DNA from: Cytophagales bacterium
Lineage (GTDB): Bacteria; Bacteroidota; Bacteroidia; Cytophagales; Cyclobacteriaceae
DNA length: 5,760 nucleotides
Assembly (NCBI GenBank): GCA_003500135.1
Contig: DNTA01000281.1
Span: forward strand, 1-5,760
Direction: 5' to 3'
Shown here in pieces: positions 1-5,760 of the stretch. The first letter of the stretch is position 1. Every line of letters starts with the position of its first letter. The translations under genes and the position numbers were made by a program. Under the pieces are notes generated by a model. It did not search any database. It was not told the DNA's origin and saw only the letters and a program-made list of their open reading frames with translations.

Positions 1-21
1 TAATTATTAGACTTTATATAA

Positions 22-90
22 ACTAAAATGCACAGGACTTTGGAGCAAAATCTACAGGGCATTTAGGTAAAAACCCCTGTACATTTTAGT
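22..90. repeat. Imperfect 15-bp inverted repeat with a competing inner stem
   Basis: The arm ACTAAAATGCACAGG (22-36) is the reverse complement of CCTGTACATTTTAGT (76-90) except at one position. A related third copy, AAAATCTACAGG (47-58), lies in the same direction as the left arm. The right arm can therefore pair either with 22-36 or, through TACAGGG (53-59) with CCCTGTA (75-81), with the inner copy. No poly-T run follows directly, so it is not a standard intrinsic terminator. It could be a small dispersed repeat, the end of a mobile element or a structured RNA. The pairing is seen in the sequence; any role is unknown. Confidence 0.6.
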
Positions 91-116
91 GGTTTGTTAC
101 TATCATTTTTTGGTTG

Positions 117-200
117 TTTATAAATACCTGATAAACAAGGGGTTGTGATTGGGTTGGCTCAGCAGTTACCTACTGTTCGAGGATGCCAGGTATTTATAAA
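117..200. repeat. Perfect 14-bp inverted repeat with 56-nt interior
   Basis: TTTATAAATACCTG (117-130) and CAGGTATTTATAAA (187-200) are exact reverse complements. They enclose 56 nt that contain GGGTTG twice (140-145 and 151-156) and a small possible stem around 163-177. A perfect 14-bp match at this distance is unlikely by chance, even in AT-rich DNA. No reading frame or poly-T tract accompanies it. Possible explanations are a MITE-like or REP-like element, a protein-binding site, or a structured RNA at the end of an upstream transcript. The sequence does not decide between them. Confidence 0.65.
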
Positions 201-276
201 GTGTATCATATGTGGAATAAGAAAATGAAATAATTTCAGGAAATATAACGATGTACTATGCCAATGAGAAAGATCA

Positions 277-306
277 TTTGACCATCTCAACCCCTTTAAA
301 GCTTTG
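277..306 (+). promoter_or_regulatory. Possible Bacteroidota-type promoter for the DUF3160 gene
   Basis: The primary Bacteroidota sigma factor uses a -33 TTG and a -7 TAnnTTTG element. Here TTTG (277-280) is followed after 18 nt by AAGCTTTG (299-306), which matches the -7 consensus except for its first base. Transcription would begin roughly 60 nt before the ATG at 372. The match is partial and short, so this is a candidate only. Confidence 0.25.
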
Positions 307-371
307 ATTTACTCTTTTCTGAAGAGAGACTTACCGCGATTTGACTATATTGGAGCAAATATTTTTCAACT

Positions 372-2729
372 ATGAAAACTTTTCAAATCATTCTTTTACT
401 ACTGCTATGCTCACTATCAATTCTAGGGCAAACAATCAATCCACCAGATCAGAAACTCACTCGGACAGAAATTGAAGATTTGACCGTAAGCGAACTGTGG
501 GTACTGCGTAACGCTATCTTTGCCAGATATGGAAGGCCTTTTAAGACGTATGAATTGCATGCCCTTTTCATGAAGCAAAAGTGGTATAAGCCAAGTGATG
601 CCTATAAGCCATCAGACCTTTCTGAAATGGATCTATACAATGTGAACTTATTATACAATAGAGAAAGTGAACTAAGGCAAAACGATTACAGGGAAGTGGG
701 TCAGAACAAGGGAATAAAATTTGAAAATGTCTACAATACCTATCAATATCCCGAATTTAATGAGGAAGAAAAGGATATGTTAAGTACAAATGGCTTTATT
801 GTATACCCTACCAATTGGGGGCAATTGTTTCACATCTATGAAAACAATGATTACCTGGGTATTCCAAGCTTTATATCGGTAGATGCCGTATTGCAACTCT
901 ATCACCTGTATTTCGATATGACGCTCAGAAATATCGAAACCGATTATTTATCGTCAAAACTGAAAATACTTCTCGACCAAACCATAAATGAACTTGTTAA
1001 GCTTCGCAATAATACTTCAAATCCAAACATAATAAGCGCCATTGATTTGAACCTGGTGTATTTGGGAGTCAGCCATTATTTTATTGAAGATGGAAAAGTT
1101 CAATTAAAAGGAGGCTTGAGTAACCTGGCCTCAAAGGAAATTGAGAATTGCAAAAATCAAAGCGGTTTTCAAGCTTCGGGTTTATTAAATAGAGAATTCG
1201 ACTATAGTCTGTTTATTCCAAGGGGTCATTATACGAGAAGTGAGGAGTTAAAAAGGTTTTTTCTTTCCATGATGTGGCTTGGAAATGCCGGTTTAGACCT
1301 GACTAAGGAAAAAAATATTCTAAGCAGCGTCATTTTAACCCATGTTTTGTACGAAACTACCTGGAATGGTATTCCCTTAATTTCTATTTGGGAAGACATA
1401 TATGAACCTACGGTTTTTTACGTAGGAATGTCAGACGATACAGGGCCTGTGGAATTAAAAGAAGCTATGGATAAGGTTTTCCAAAATATAACGGGTATCA
1501 GTCAATTTGATAATAGTTCAAAATTGTCATCCTTGCCGGGTAATTTACCTTCACAGCGGATTTCCGGCCACGGCACATGGGGGAAACAAAACCAGCAATT
1601 CAGATTGATGGGACAACGTTTTATTCCGGATTCATACATATTCGACAGGTTGACTGGTAGATCGAGAATTATGCCTAACAGCCTGGATATAATGGCTGGT
1701 TTTGGTAACAAAAAAGCTTATGAGTTGATGATGAATGAGTATAGTTCATCATGGGAGGCATTTCCGGATTATCCCGATGAGCTAGATAAGATAATAAAAG
1801 AGAATAAGGAAAAGTCAGAAGAGGAATGGACTCAAAATCTGTACTATTACTGGTTGTACAACCTCAAATCCTTATATGAAATTAAAAACCATAGTGAGTT
1901 ACCCTTTTTTATGACCACAGATGCCTATGAATTAAAAACTTTAAGTACGGCTCTTGCCAGTTGGTCAGAATTGCGACATAATACTATTTTGTATGCCAAA
2001 CAAAGTATGGTGGCTGAGTGTGGCGGTGGTGATGGCGATGAGTTGAAAGTATGGGTGCCCGAGCCTCCCAAGGGATATGTAGAACCCAATGTTGAATTTT
2101 ACGACCGAATGCTGGCACTAATGAAATTCACCATGCAGGGTTTGAAAGAACGCAGAATGCTTGGTGGCAAGGTAAAATATATCGGCAATGAGTTTATTGA
2201 CTTACTCGAATTCTTAAAAACGATATCGGTAAAAGAATTGAAAATTGAAAAATTGAATCTCGAAGAGTATGCTCAAATACAAAAACTAGGATCTTTATTG
2301 GATAACCTAACGCTGCGGGTATTATCTGATGACGCTTACGACTGGATGTCAGTTGAAGGCCCGGATAAGAATATGCCGGTCATAGCCGATGTGCATACTG
2401 GTAATAGCAGTGTTTTAGAAGTAGGCGTGGGTAATGCACATGCCATTTATGTCATCGTTGAAATTGAAGGAAAACTAAAGTTGACCCGTGGAGCAATTTT
2501 TTCTTTTTACGAATTTACAATGCCCAGTAATAATAGGCTTACCGATAAGAAATGGCAGGAAATGTTGGACAATGGTAAGGCGCCTGAACAACCCAATTGG
2601 ATAAATTATAAATCCAGTCGGTTTAAAGAGCGGAGAATTTATCCATTGTACAAGCCCGATCTTTTTGAAGTTCCGGATTCATCTACAGAACCCGGTTGGA
2701 AATTAATATACTATGATACGGGTTGCTAG
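372..2729 (+). CDS. Exported YARHG-DUF3160 protein of unknown function
   Basis: This is a complete 785-aa protein. Residues 1-19 form a signal peptide: a Lys near the start, a Leu-rich core and likely cleavage after LG before Gln20. Cys13 follows LLL, so it does not form a proper lipobox. Residues about 29-75 are a YARHG domain, with the ARYG core at 51-54 and the WYKP ending at 71-74; such domains are usually extracytoplasmic. From about residue 140 to the end it matches the DUF3160 family. Visible landmarks are SVDAVLQLYH near 169-178, a Gly/Asp-rich GGGDGDE at 551-557, DVHT at 673-676, and the following LEVGVGN and LTRGAIFS stretches. Length fits a full family member with no truncation. 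No biochemical activity is known to me for DUF3160. The Asp-rich loop and DVHT could bind metal or sugar, but that is a guess. Its last 17 nt overlap the CapA-type gene, suggesting one operon and a shared exported role. The ATG start is chosen because it gives the complete signal peptide. There is no good ribosome binding site, as is common in Bacteroidota. Confidence 0.88.
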   Translation: MKTFQIILLLLLCSLSILGQTINPPDQKLTRTEIEDLTVSELWVLRNAIFARYGRPFKTYELHALFMKQKWYKPSDAYKPSDLSEMDLYNVNLLYNRESELRQNDYREVGQNKGIKFENVYNTYQYPEFNEEEKDMLSTNGFIVYPTNWGQLFHIYENNDYLGIPSFISVDAVLQLYHLYFDMTLRNIETDYLSSKLKILLDQTINELVKLRNNTSNPNIISAIDLNLVYLGVSHYFIEDGKVQLKGGLSNLASKEIENCKNQSGFQASGLLNREFDYSLFIPRGHYTRSEELKRFFLSMMWLGNAGLDLTKEKNILSSVILTHVLYETTWNGIPLISIWEDIYEPTVFYVGMSDDTGPVELKEAMDKVFQNITGISQFDNSSKLSSLPGNLPSQRISGHGTWGKQNQQFRLMGQRFIPDSYIFDRLTGRSRIMPNSLDIMAGFGNKKAYELMMNEYSSSWEAFPDYPDELDKIIKENKEKSEEEWTQNLYYYWLYNLKSLYEIKNHSELPFFMTTDAYELKTLSTALASWSELRHNTILYAKQSMVAECGGGDGDELKVWVPEPPKGYVEPNVEFYDRMLALMKFTMQGLKERRMLGGKVKYIGNEFIDLLEFLKTISVKELKIEKLNLEEYAQIQKLGSLLDNLTLRVLSDDAYDWMSVEGPDKNMPVIADVHTGNSSVLEVGVGNAHAIYVIVEIEGKLKLTRGAIFSFYEFTMPSNNRLTDKKWQEMLDNGKAPEQPNWINYKSSRFKERRIYPLYKPDLFEVPDSSTEPGWKLIYYDTGC

Positions 2730-4386
2730 AAGACTCCTTTTACTTCCAATTGCATTCCTGTTAATAGCGGATATTTCGGCACAGGTTGACTTTTGTGCGG
2801 TTGGAGATGTCTTACTCGACAGAGGTGTAAGAAAAGTGATCGAACAAAACGACGTCAATTATCCCTTCGAAGATATTGATGAAATAATCAATAAAAATGA
2901 TCTGGCCCTTTTTAATTTGGAGTGCCCTTTGAGCCATGCCGAAGACGGATTTCCAATTAACAAAAGATACTCTTTCCGGGCGGACCCGGAATATGCCAAA
3001 GGATTGAAATTTGCGGGATTCAATATTGCCACCATAGCCAATAACCACACCATTGATTATGGAAAATCGGGTTTTTTAAAAACGATGGAAGTATTAGAAG
3101 AACATTCAATATATTCTATTGGAGGAGGTGAAGATCAAAATCTGGCTTTTCAACCGCTTCTTGTTGAAAAAAAAGGGGAGGCATTTGCCTTTTTTGGTCA
3201 TCTCGAATTTTTACTTGAAGGGACCACATTTAATAAAGATCAGCCTTATCCGGCCTTCGGACAGATTGACAGGCTATGTAGTGATATACAAAAACTTAAT
3301 TCACACATCGACCATATCATTGTTACTTTCCACTGGGGTCAGGAAAATGTGGCAATACCTACCAAAAGGCAGATTTCTTATGCTCATAAAGTGATCGATG
3401 CCGGGGCAGACCTTGTAATCGGCCATCATCCACATATATTGCAAAGTATCGCGACATACAAGAACAAACTAATCCTGTATAGCCTCGGTAACTTTGTATT
3501 TGATAATTCGGATAAACTTCAGAAGCAAAGCGTAATCTTCCGTTGTCAGTTCGAAAATGGTAAATTGGTTAATCCTGAATTGGTTCCGGTTTATATCAAT
3601 AACTGCCGTCCTGAATTGGCTTCCAGCCAAAACACCCGCGAGATATTTGAACATTTGAATAGGGTATCCCAACCATTCCAAACAACATTATCATTGAATG
3701 ATAGCATAATAAAAATAAACTATAATGTTGAGTACCCTATCAGAGAGTTGAATGCCAGCGGTCGTAATTTTTATATCTTTAAAAAGAAAATAGTCACCTA
3801 CAATGCTTTAAATGAAGCCACTGAATACTACCTGCCGGATGATAATTATATACTTAATGATGCCGATATATTTGTGCAGGAAGGCATAGCTTATCTGTAT
3901 TCAATTGTAAAAAATACCATAAATGATAAATCCCGAATAGCGGTTTTCCCCTTTTTAATGGAAAGAAACGAATTCCTAAAGCCGTCTTTGGATGTCCACG
4001 ATCATTATAATCCCTGGAAGATTAAGGTTTTTGATGTTGATAATGACAATAATCCGGAGGTTGTTGTTGGCGTAAACAAGTCGACCCGTTATTTTGAAAA
4101 TGAAGAAAACAGAATATTTGTTTTTAATACCGAAAAGGATTATTTCTATGCCAAGTGGTTTGGTTCAAAAATCGGTAATCCAGTGATTGATTTCAAGGTC
4201 TCCCAAAAAAGCAATCAACTTGTCATCCTGGAACAACCGAAAGCGCAGAAGAAAAACATTGTAGTGTCGTATAAGTGGAATGGTTTTGGGTTTGATCATG
4301 ATAAGATTCTCTATGAGATGGACGAGGGTAGTGACCTGAAGCTACAATTTCATTTATCTGATTTCACCTTTGAATCAGGGTTTTGA
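2713..4386 (+). CDS. Exported CapA-family (PGA_cap) metallophosphatase-like protein with C-terminal extension
   Basis: This 557-aa protein starts with a signal peptide (residues 1-23: Arg-rich start, Leu-rich core, likely cut after ISA before Gln24). Residues about 25-300 carry the CapA/PGA_cap fold of the calcineurin-like phosphoesterase superfamily: GDV at 31-33, NLE at 68-70, ANNH at 109-112 followed by Asp115 and Gly117, HWG at 207-209, GHHPH at 237-241 and SLGNF at 257-261. The Asp, Asn and His metal ligands expected of this fold are all present, so it is probably active. In Bacillus, CapA/PgsA takes part in poly-gamma-glutamate capsule formation, but many CapA-like proteins sit elsewhere with unknown substrates, and no capB or capC partner is seen here. 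Most family members are roughly 350-400 aa. The extra region holds a DxDNDNNPE loop (441-449) resembling an FG-GAP/VCBS calcium site, plus WFGSK (482-486) and WNGFGF (522-527), suggesting a beta-rich module. The ATG at 2713 lies inside the preceding gene (17-nt overlap, different frame). It is favoured because it yields the whole signal peptide. Translation is probably coupled. Confidence 0.88.
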   Translation: MIRVARRLLLLPIAFLLIADISAQVDFCAVGDVLLDRGVRKVIEQNDVNYPFEDIDEIINKNDLALFNLECPLSHAEDGFPINKRYSFRADPEYAKGLKFAGFNIATIANNHTIDYGKSGFLKTMEVLEEHSIYSIGGGEDQNLAFQPLLVEKKGEAFAFFGHLEFLLEGTTFNKDQPYPAFGQIDRLCSDIQKLNSHIDHIIVTFHWGQENVAIPTKRQISYAHKVIDAGADLVIGHHPHILQSIATYKNKLILYSLGNFVFDNSDKLQKQSVIFRCQFENGKLVNPELVPVYINNCRPELASSQNTREIFEHLNRVSQPFQTTLSLNDSIIKINYNVEYPIRELNASGRNFYIFKKKIVTYNALNEATEYYLPDDNYILNDADIFVQEGIAYLYSIVKNTINDKSRIAVFPFLMERNEFLKPSLDVHDHYNPWKIKVFDVDNDNNPEVVVGVNKSTRYFENEENRIFVFNTEKDYFYAKWFGSKIGNPVIDFKVSQKSNQLVILEQPKAQKKNIVVSYKWNGFGFDHDKILYEMDEGSDLKLQFHLSDFTFESGF

Positions 4387-4764
4387 TCCAAACTTATGGT
4401 TTAATCACATATACTTCTGAATAAGCTCATCTCATTTATACGTCATAACCTTTATTTGGATAAAGCGGCTTGAATAGTGTAAAAATTCTTTTAATCAGGG
4501 ATATTATTTATATAAATTTTAACATTTTTTAACATTTACATATAAACTTTTGTTAGGCTTCGGCGTAATTATTATTAGAAGGCCCTTCCGAATGACAAAT
4601 TTCCGAAATTGATCAGGCGCTTATCCTGACAACCCTTTAGAAACACAGATTTCACGTTCATTGAGCATATCAAGGTCACGATATGGCAGACGATAAGTTT
4701 CCGGTAGCTTGTTCATTCTTTCGTCGCGACAACTTAATTATGTTTCATATTAAAATTGAGAATT
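4387..4764. other. 378-nt intergenic region before the HU-like gene
   Basis: No gene is supported here. A short reading frame beginning near 4683 runs into the HU-like gene in another frame and has no family signature. The region contains an AT-rich promoter-like block (4511-4552) and several small palindromes. These are CTTTAT/ATAAAG with a 4-nt loop (4450-4465), AATTTC/GAAATT (4598-4610), TCAGG/CCTGA (4613-4629) and GTCGCGAC (4723-4730). TTCCGAA occurs twice, at 4586-4592 and 4601-4607. No clear intrinsic terminator follows the CapA-type gene, so read-through toward the HU-like gene cannot be excluded. Confidence 0.5.
4517..4552 (+). promoter_or_regulatory. AT-rich tandem repeat and possible promoter upstream of the HU-like gene
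   Basis: TTTTAACATTT occurs twice with a 10-bp period (4517-4527 and 4527-4537), and AACTTTTG (4545-4552) follows. The last is one base from the Bacteroidota -7 consensus TAnnTTTG. The helical-turn spacing of the repeat would suit a protein site or an upstream promoter element. If this is the promoter, the HU-like mRNA would have an unusually long leader of about 200 nt. A nearer but weaker alternative -7 box is TATGTTTC (4739-4746), which lacks a well-spaced -33 element. Confidence 0.3.
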
Positions 4765-5181
4765 ATGAAAGTTTCAAAAATCCCTTATGTAGTGGTTCCA
4801 AAGAAGAACCCGCAAAATCTAAGTGCACAACCCAAGTTTTACGCAAAGTTAATTGGCCGTTATAAAATCGGCATGAAAGAATTGCTCAACGATATGACTA
4901 TGGGCTCGGCGATTAATCCAATTGAAGCGAAAGCGGTAATAGAACGTTTTTTGATCGAAGTAGGTATACATCTGCAGTATGGCAGAAAGGTAGATTTAGA
5001 CGGTTTAGGAAGCTTCTATATTACAGTAAGCTCCGATGGGACCGAGGTTCCGGAAGATTTCACAGCCGGAAACATCCGTAAGAAATCGATAAGATTTAAT
5101 GCGGGCGTAGCGCTAAAAGCCATGCTCGACAATGTGCAATTCGTAAAAACTGATAATGGTACAGGGACAGCTGAGTCGTAA
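4765..5181 (+). CDS. HU-family DNA-binding protein, Bacteroidota long form
   Basis: This 138-aa basic protein resembles the extended HU-like proteins common in Bacteroidota (the HU-HIG type), not the classical 90-aa HU. The N-terminal stretch, with VPKKNPQN at 11-18 and PKFYAK at 23-28, is the lead-in typical of that group. It is followed by helices at about 36-72, the conserved DLDGLGSF turn (77-84) and the basic IRKKSIRF strand (104-111), which corresponds to the DNA-contacting arm region. The C-terminal tail after residue 128 is polar and probably disordered. Proteins of this kind are expected to bind and bend DNA as nucleoid proteins, probably as dimers; the exact role of this copy is unknown. 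The ATG at 4765 is chosen over an in-frame TTG three codons upstream because ATG-MKVSK gives the usual family start. No strong ribosome binding site is visible. The gene stands alone, with a long leader and its own terminator. Confidence 0.87.
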   Translation: MKVSKIPYVVVPKKNPQNLSAQPKFYAKLIGRYKIGMKELLNDMTMGSAINPIEAKAVIERFLIEVGIHLQYGRKVDLDGLGSFYITVSSDGTEVPEDFTAGNIRKKSIRFNAGVALKAMLDNVQFVKTDNGTGTAES

Positions 5182-5198
5182 ACCATTCTGCACTTTAT

Positions 5199-5238
5199 AA
5201 AAGCAGCTTTCTATGAAAATGGGAAGCTGCTTTTTTTC
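5199..5238 (+). terminator. Intrinsic terminator of the HU-like gene
   Basis: AAAAGCAGCTT (5199-5209) pairs perfectly with AAGCTGCTTTT (5224-5234) over 11 bp. The stem can extend inward by a few wobble or GC pairs, and the right arm merges into a run of T to 5237. It begins 17 nt after the stop codon of the HU-like gene. Because the left arm begins with several A, weak function in the opposite direction is also possible. Confidence 0.88.
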
Positions 5239-5495
5239 GGTCTAATAATATTGCCGAATAAGGATTTAGGAACGGTATGGAACAACTTTTTAATATGTGG
5301 TATCCTCTAGATCCTTTATGAGCAACTTCCCATCACCCAGGCATGGCACATGCAGATTTATATTCGATTCCTATTCGTCAATTACAGTGCAGTGTGACTT
5401 TTTGCTTCTCACCGTTATGCTTTTAGCAGGAGATAACCCGTTTTTCCTCTCAAAAGGGTCGCTATAAATCGAAATTTTATACACTGATTCCCCCC

Positions 5496-5532
5496 AACTG
5501 CCGCAGTTTAGCGGAGCTAAACTTGTGGCCAC
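5496..5532. repeat. REP-like composite palindrome
   Basis: Three overlapping or adjacent palindromes occur here. AACTGC-C-GCAGTT (5496-5508) is perfect, AGTTTAGC-GGA-GCTAAACT (5505-5523) is a perfect 8-bp stem with a triloop, and GTGGCCAC (5525-5532) is self-complementary. The central stem extends to 13 bp (5500-5512 with 5516-5529) if T5524 is bulged and one G-T pair is allowed. A bulged, GC-capped hairpin with a small loop in non-coding DNA is the typical form of REP elements handled by RAYT/IS200-like transposases. That class assignment is inferred; no RAYT gene is in the window. Confidence 0.6.
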
Positions 5533-5626
5533 TACCCTTAAAGCTTTCTACTTGAACTATCGCAATTACCAGTTTACGCCACTGCAACAATGATCACCTG
5601 CGATATTTAAAAATTGATCCAAGCTC

Positions 5627-5676
5627 TTTTTAGTCTTGAGTTTTTGTTGTGAATCGAAAAAGGCGAAGACTGAAAA
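5627..5676. repeat. Long imperfect hairpin
   Basis: Bases 5627-5637 (TTTTTAGTCTT) pair with 5666-5676 (AAGACTGAAAA) over 11 bp with one T-G wobble. After a small internal loop, TTTTT (5641-5645) pairs with AAAAA (5657-5661), leaving an 11-nt loop. No T-run follows the stem on either strand, so it is not a normal terminator. The AT content makes part of this pairing cheap, but the AGTCTT/AAGACT core is exact. Confidence 0.4.
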
Positions 5677-5739
5677 CCAATCATTCATTGAAAGATCAAA
5701 TTATCCTGCCGGTCCACAGACCCTGGATTTCATTGTTTC

Positions 5740-5760
5740 TTCGCAGTCGCAGACTACGAA
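5740..5760. repeat. Triloop hairpin cut by the window edge
   Basis: TTCGCAGTC (5740-5748) and GACTACGAA (5752-5760) are reverse complements with one mismatch, separated by a GCA triloop. The loop size matches the 5505-5523 hairpin and the small 5341-5353 stem. The structure ends exactly at the window boundary, so its full extent is unknown. It is probably part of the same kind of dispersed repeat. Confidence 0.45.

Larger units (their letters stand above)
1..371. other. Gene-free upstream region
   Basis: No reading frame of useful length was found on either strand. The first 200 nt are dominated by the two tandem inverted repeats. The remaining 170 nt before the first gene are plain AT-rich sequence with one weak promoter candidate. 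The ten-base word TTGGAGCAAA occurs at 40-49 and again at 350-359, just before the first gene; this may be chance. The neighbouring upstream gene, if any, lies outside the window. Confidence 0.6.
5239..5760. other. Gene-free, hairpin-rich region
   Basis: About 520 nt after the terminator have no convincing reading frame on either strand; stop codons interrupt every frame. The sequence is instead rich in short perfect palindromes. They include GCATG/CATGC with a GCA loop (5341-5353), the composite hairpin at 5496-5532, TATCGCA/TGCGATA (5558-5564 with 5599-5605), the 5627-5676 stem and the 5740-5760 stem. This pattern fits a cluster of REP-like repeats or the decayed remains of a mobile element. 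It could also hold an unrecognised structured RNA. Confidence 0.5.

Noticed and set aside
155..185. tRNA-like words: GGCTCAG resembling a D-arm and GTTCGAG resembling a T-loop
   Set aside because: They are only about 15 nt apart, with no anticodon arm or acceptor stem, so no tRNA can fold here.
372..430. Possible lipoprotein signal at Cys13 of the DUF3160 protein
   Set aside because: The residues before Cys are all Leu; a lipobox needs Gly, Ala or Ser just before Cys, so ordinary signal-peptidase cleavage is more likely.
2812..3681. Several short reading frames, mostly on the minus strand, inside the CapA-type gene
   Set aside because: They lie fully inside a strongly supported coding region and show no recognisable motifs.
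4373..4500. AATCAGGG repeated at 4373-4380 and 4493-4500
   Set aside because: An eight-base word repeated once in AT-rich DNA, partly inside a coding region, is compatible with chance.
4683..4865. 60-aa reading frame beginning before the HU-like gene
   Set aside because: It runs through the HU-like gene in another frame, has no family features, and is best explained as a shadow.
1..5760. CRISPR array or known defence system
   Set aside because: No regularly spaced direct repeats and no Cas, nuclease, helicase or toxin-antitoxin gene signatures were seen.

Overview
The window looks like a piece of a Bacteroidota chromosome, probably from the Cytophagia or a related free-living group. It is AT-rich and its genes lack strong Shine-Dalgarno sites. 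The last gene encodes an HU-like protein of the long form typical of Bacteroidota. This placement is inferred from protein families and style; no rRNA or other marker gene is present. All three recognisable genes are on the plus strand.

Bases 1-371 hold no gene. They contain two long inverted repeats in a row: 22-36 with 76-90, and a perfect 14-bp pair at 117-130 with 187-200. A weak promoter candidate lies near 277-306. Bases 372-2729 encode an exported 785-aa protein with an N-terminal YARHG domain followed by a full-length DUF3160 region. Bases 2713-4386 overlap its 3' end by 17 nt. They encode an exported CapA-type (PGA_cap) calcineurin-like metallophosphatase of 557 aa, with an extra C-terminal region of about 200 residues that carries an FG-GAP-like Asp/Asn loop. 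The overlap and two signal peptides suggest that the pair is co-translated and works outside the cytoplasmic membrane, plausibly on an envelope or capsular polymer. No polymer synthase genes are visible here.

Bases 4387-4764 are a 378-nt gap with an AT-rich promoter-like block (4511-4552) and several small palindromes. The gap leads to a 138-aa HU-family DNA-binding protein (4765-5181), which ends at a clear intrinsic terminator (5199-5238). Bases 5239-5760 have no convincing reading frame but are dense in hairpins. The best is a 13-bp bulged hairpin with a GGA triloop at 5500-5529, flanked and overlapped by two smaller palindromes. A second triloop hairpin ends exactly at the window edge (5740-5760). 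This stretch resembles REP-type (RAYT/IS200-related) dispersed repeats more than a gene.

No CRISPR array, complete transposase, tRNA, rRNA or known defence system is visible. The most unusual material is the uncharacterised DUF3160/CapA exported pair and the structured non-coding flanks.
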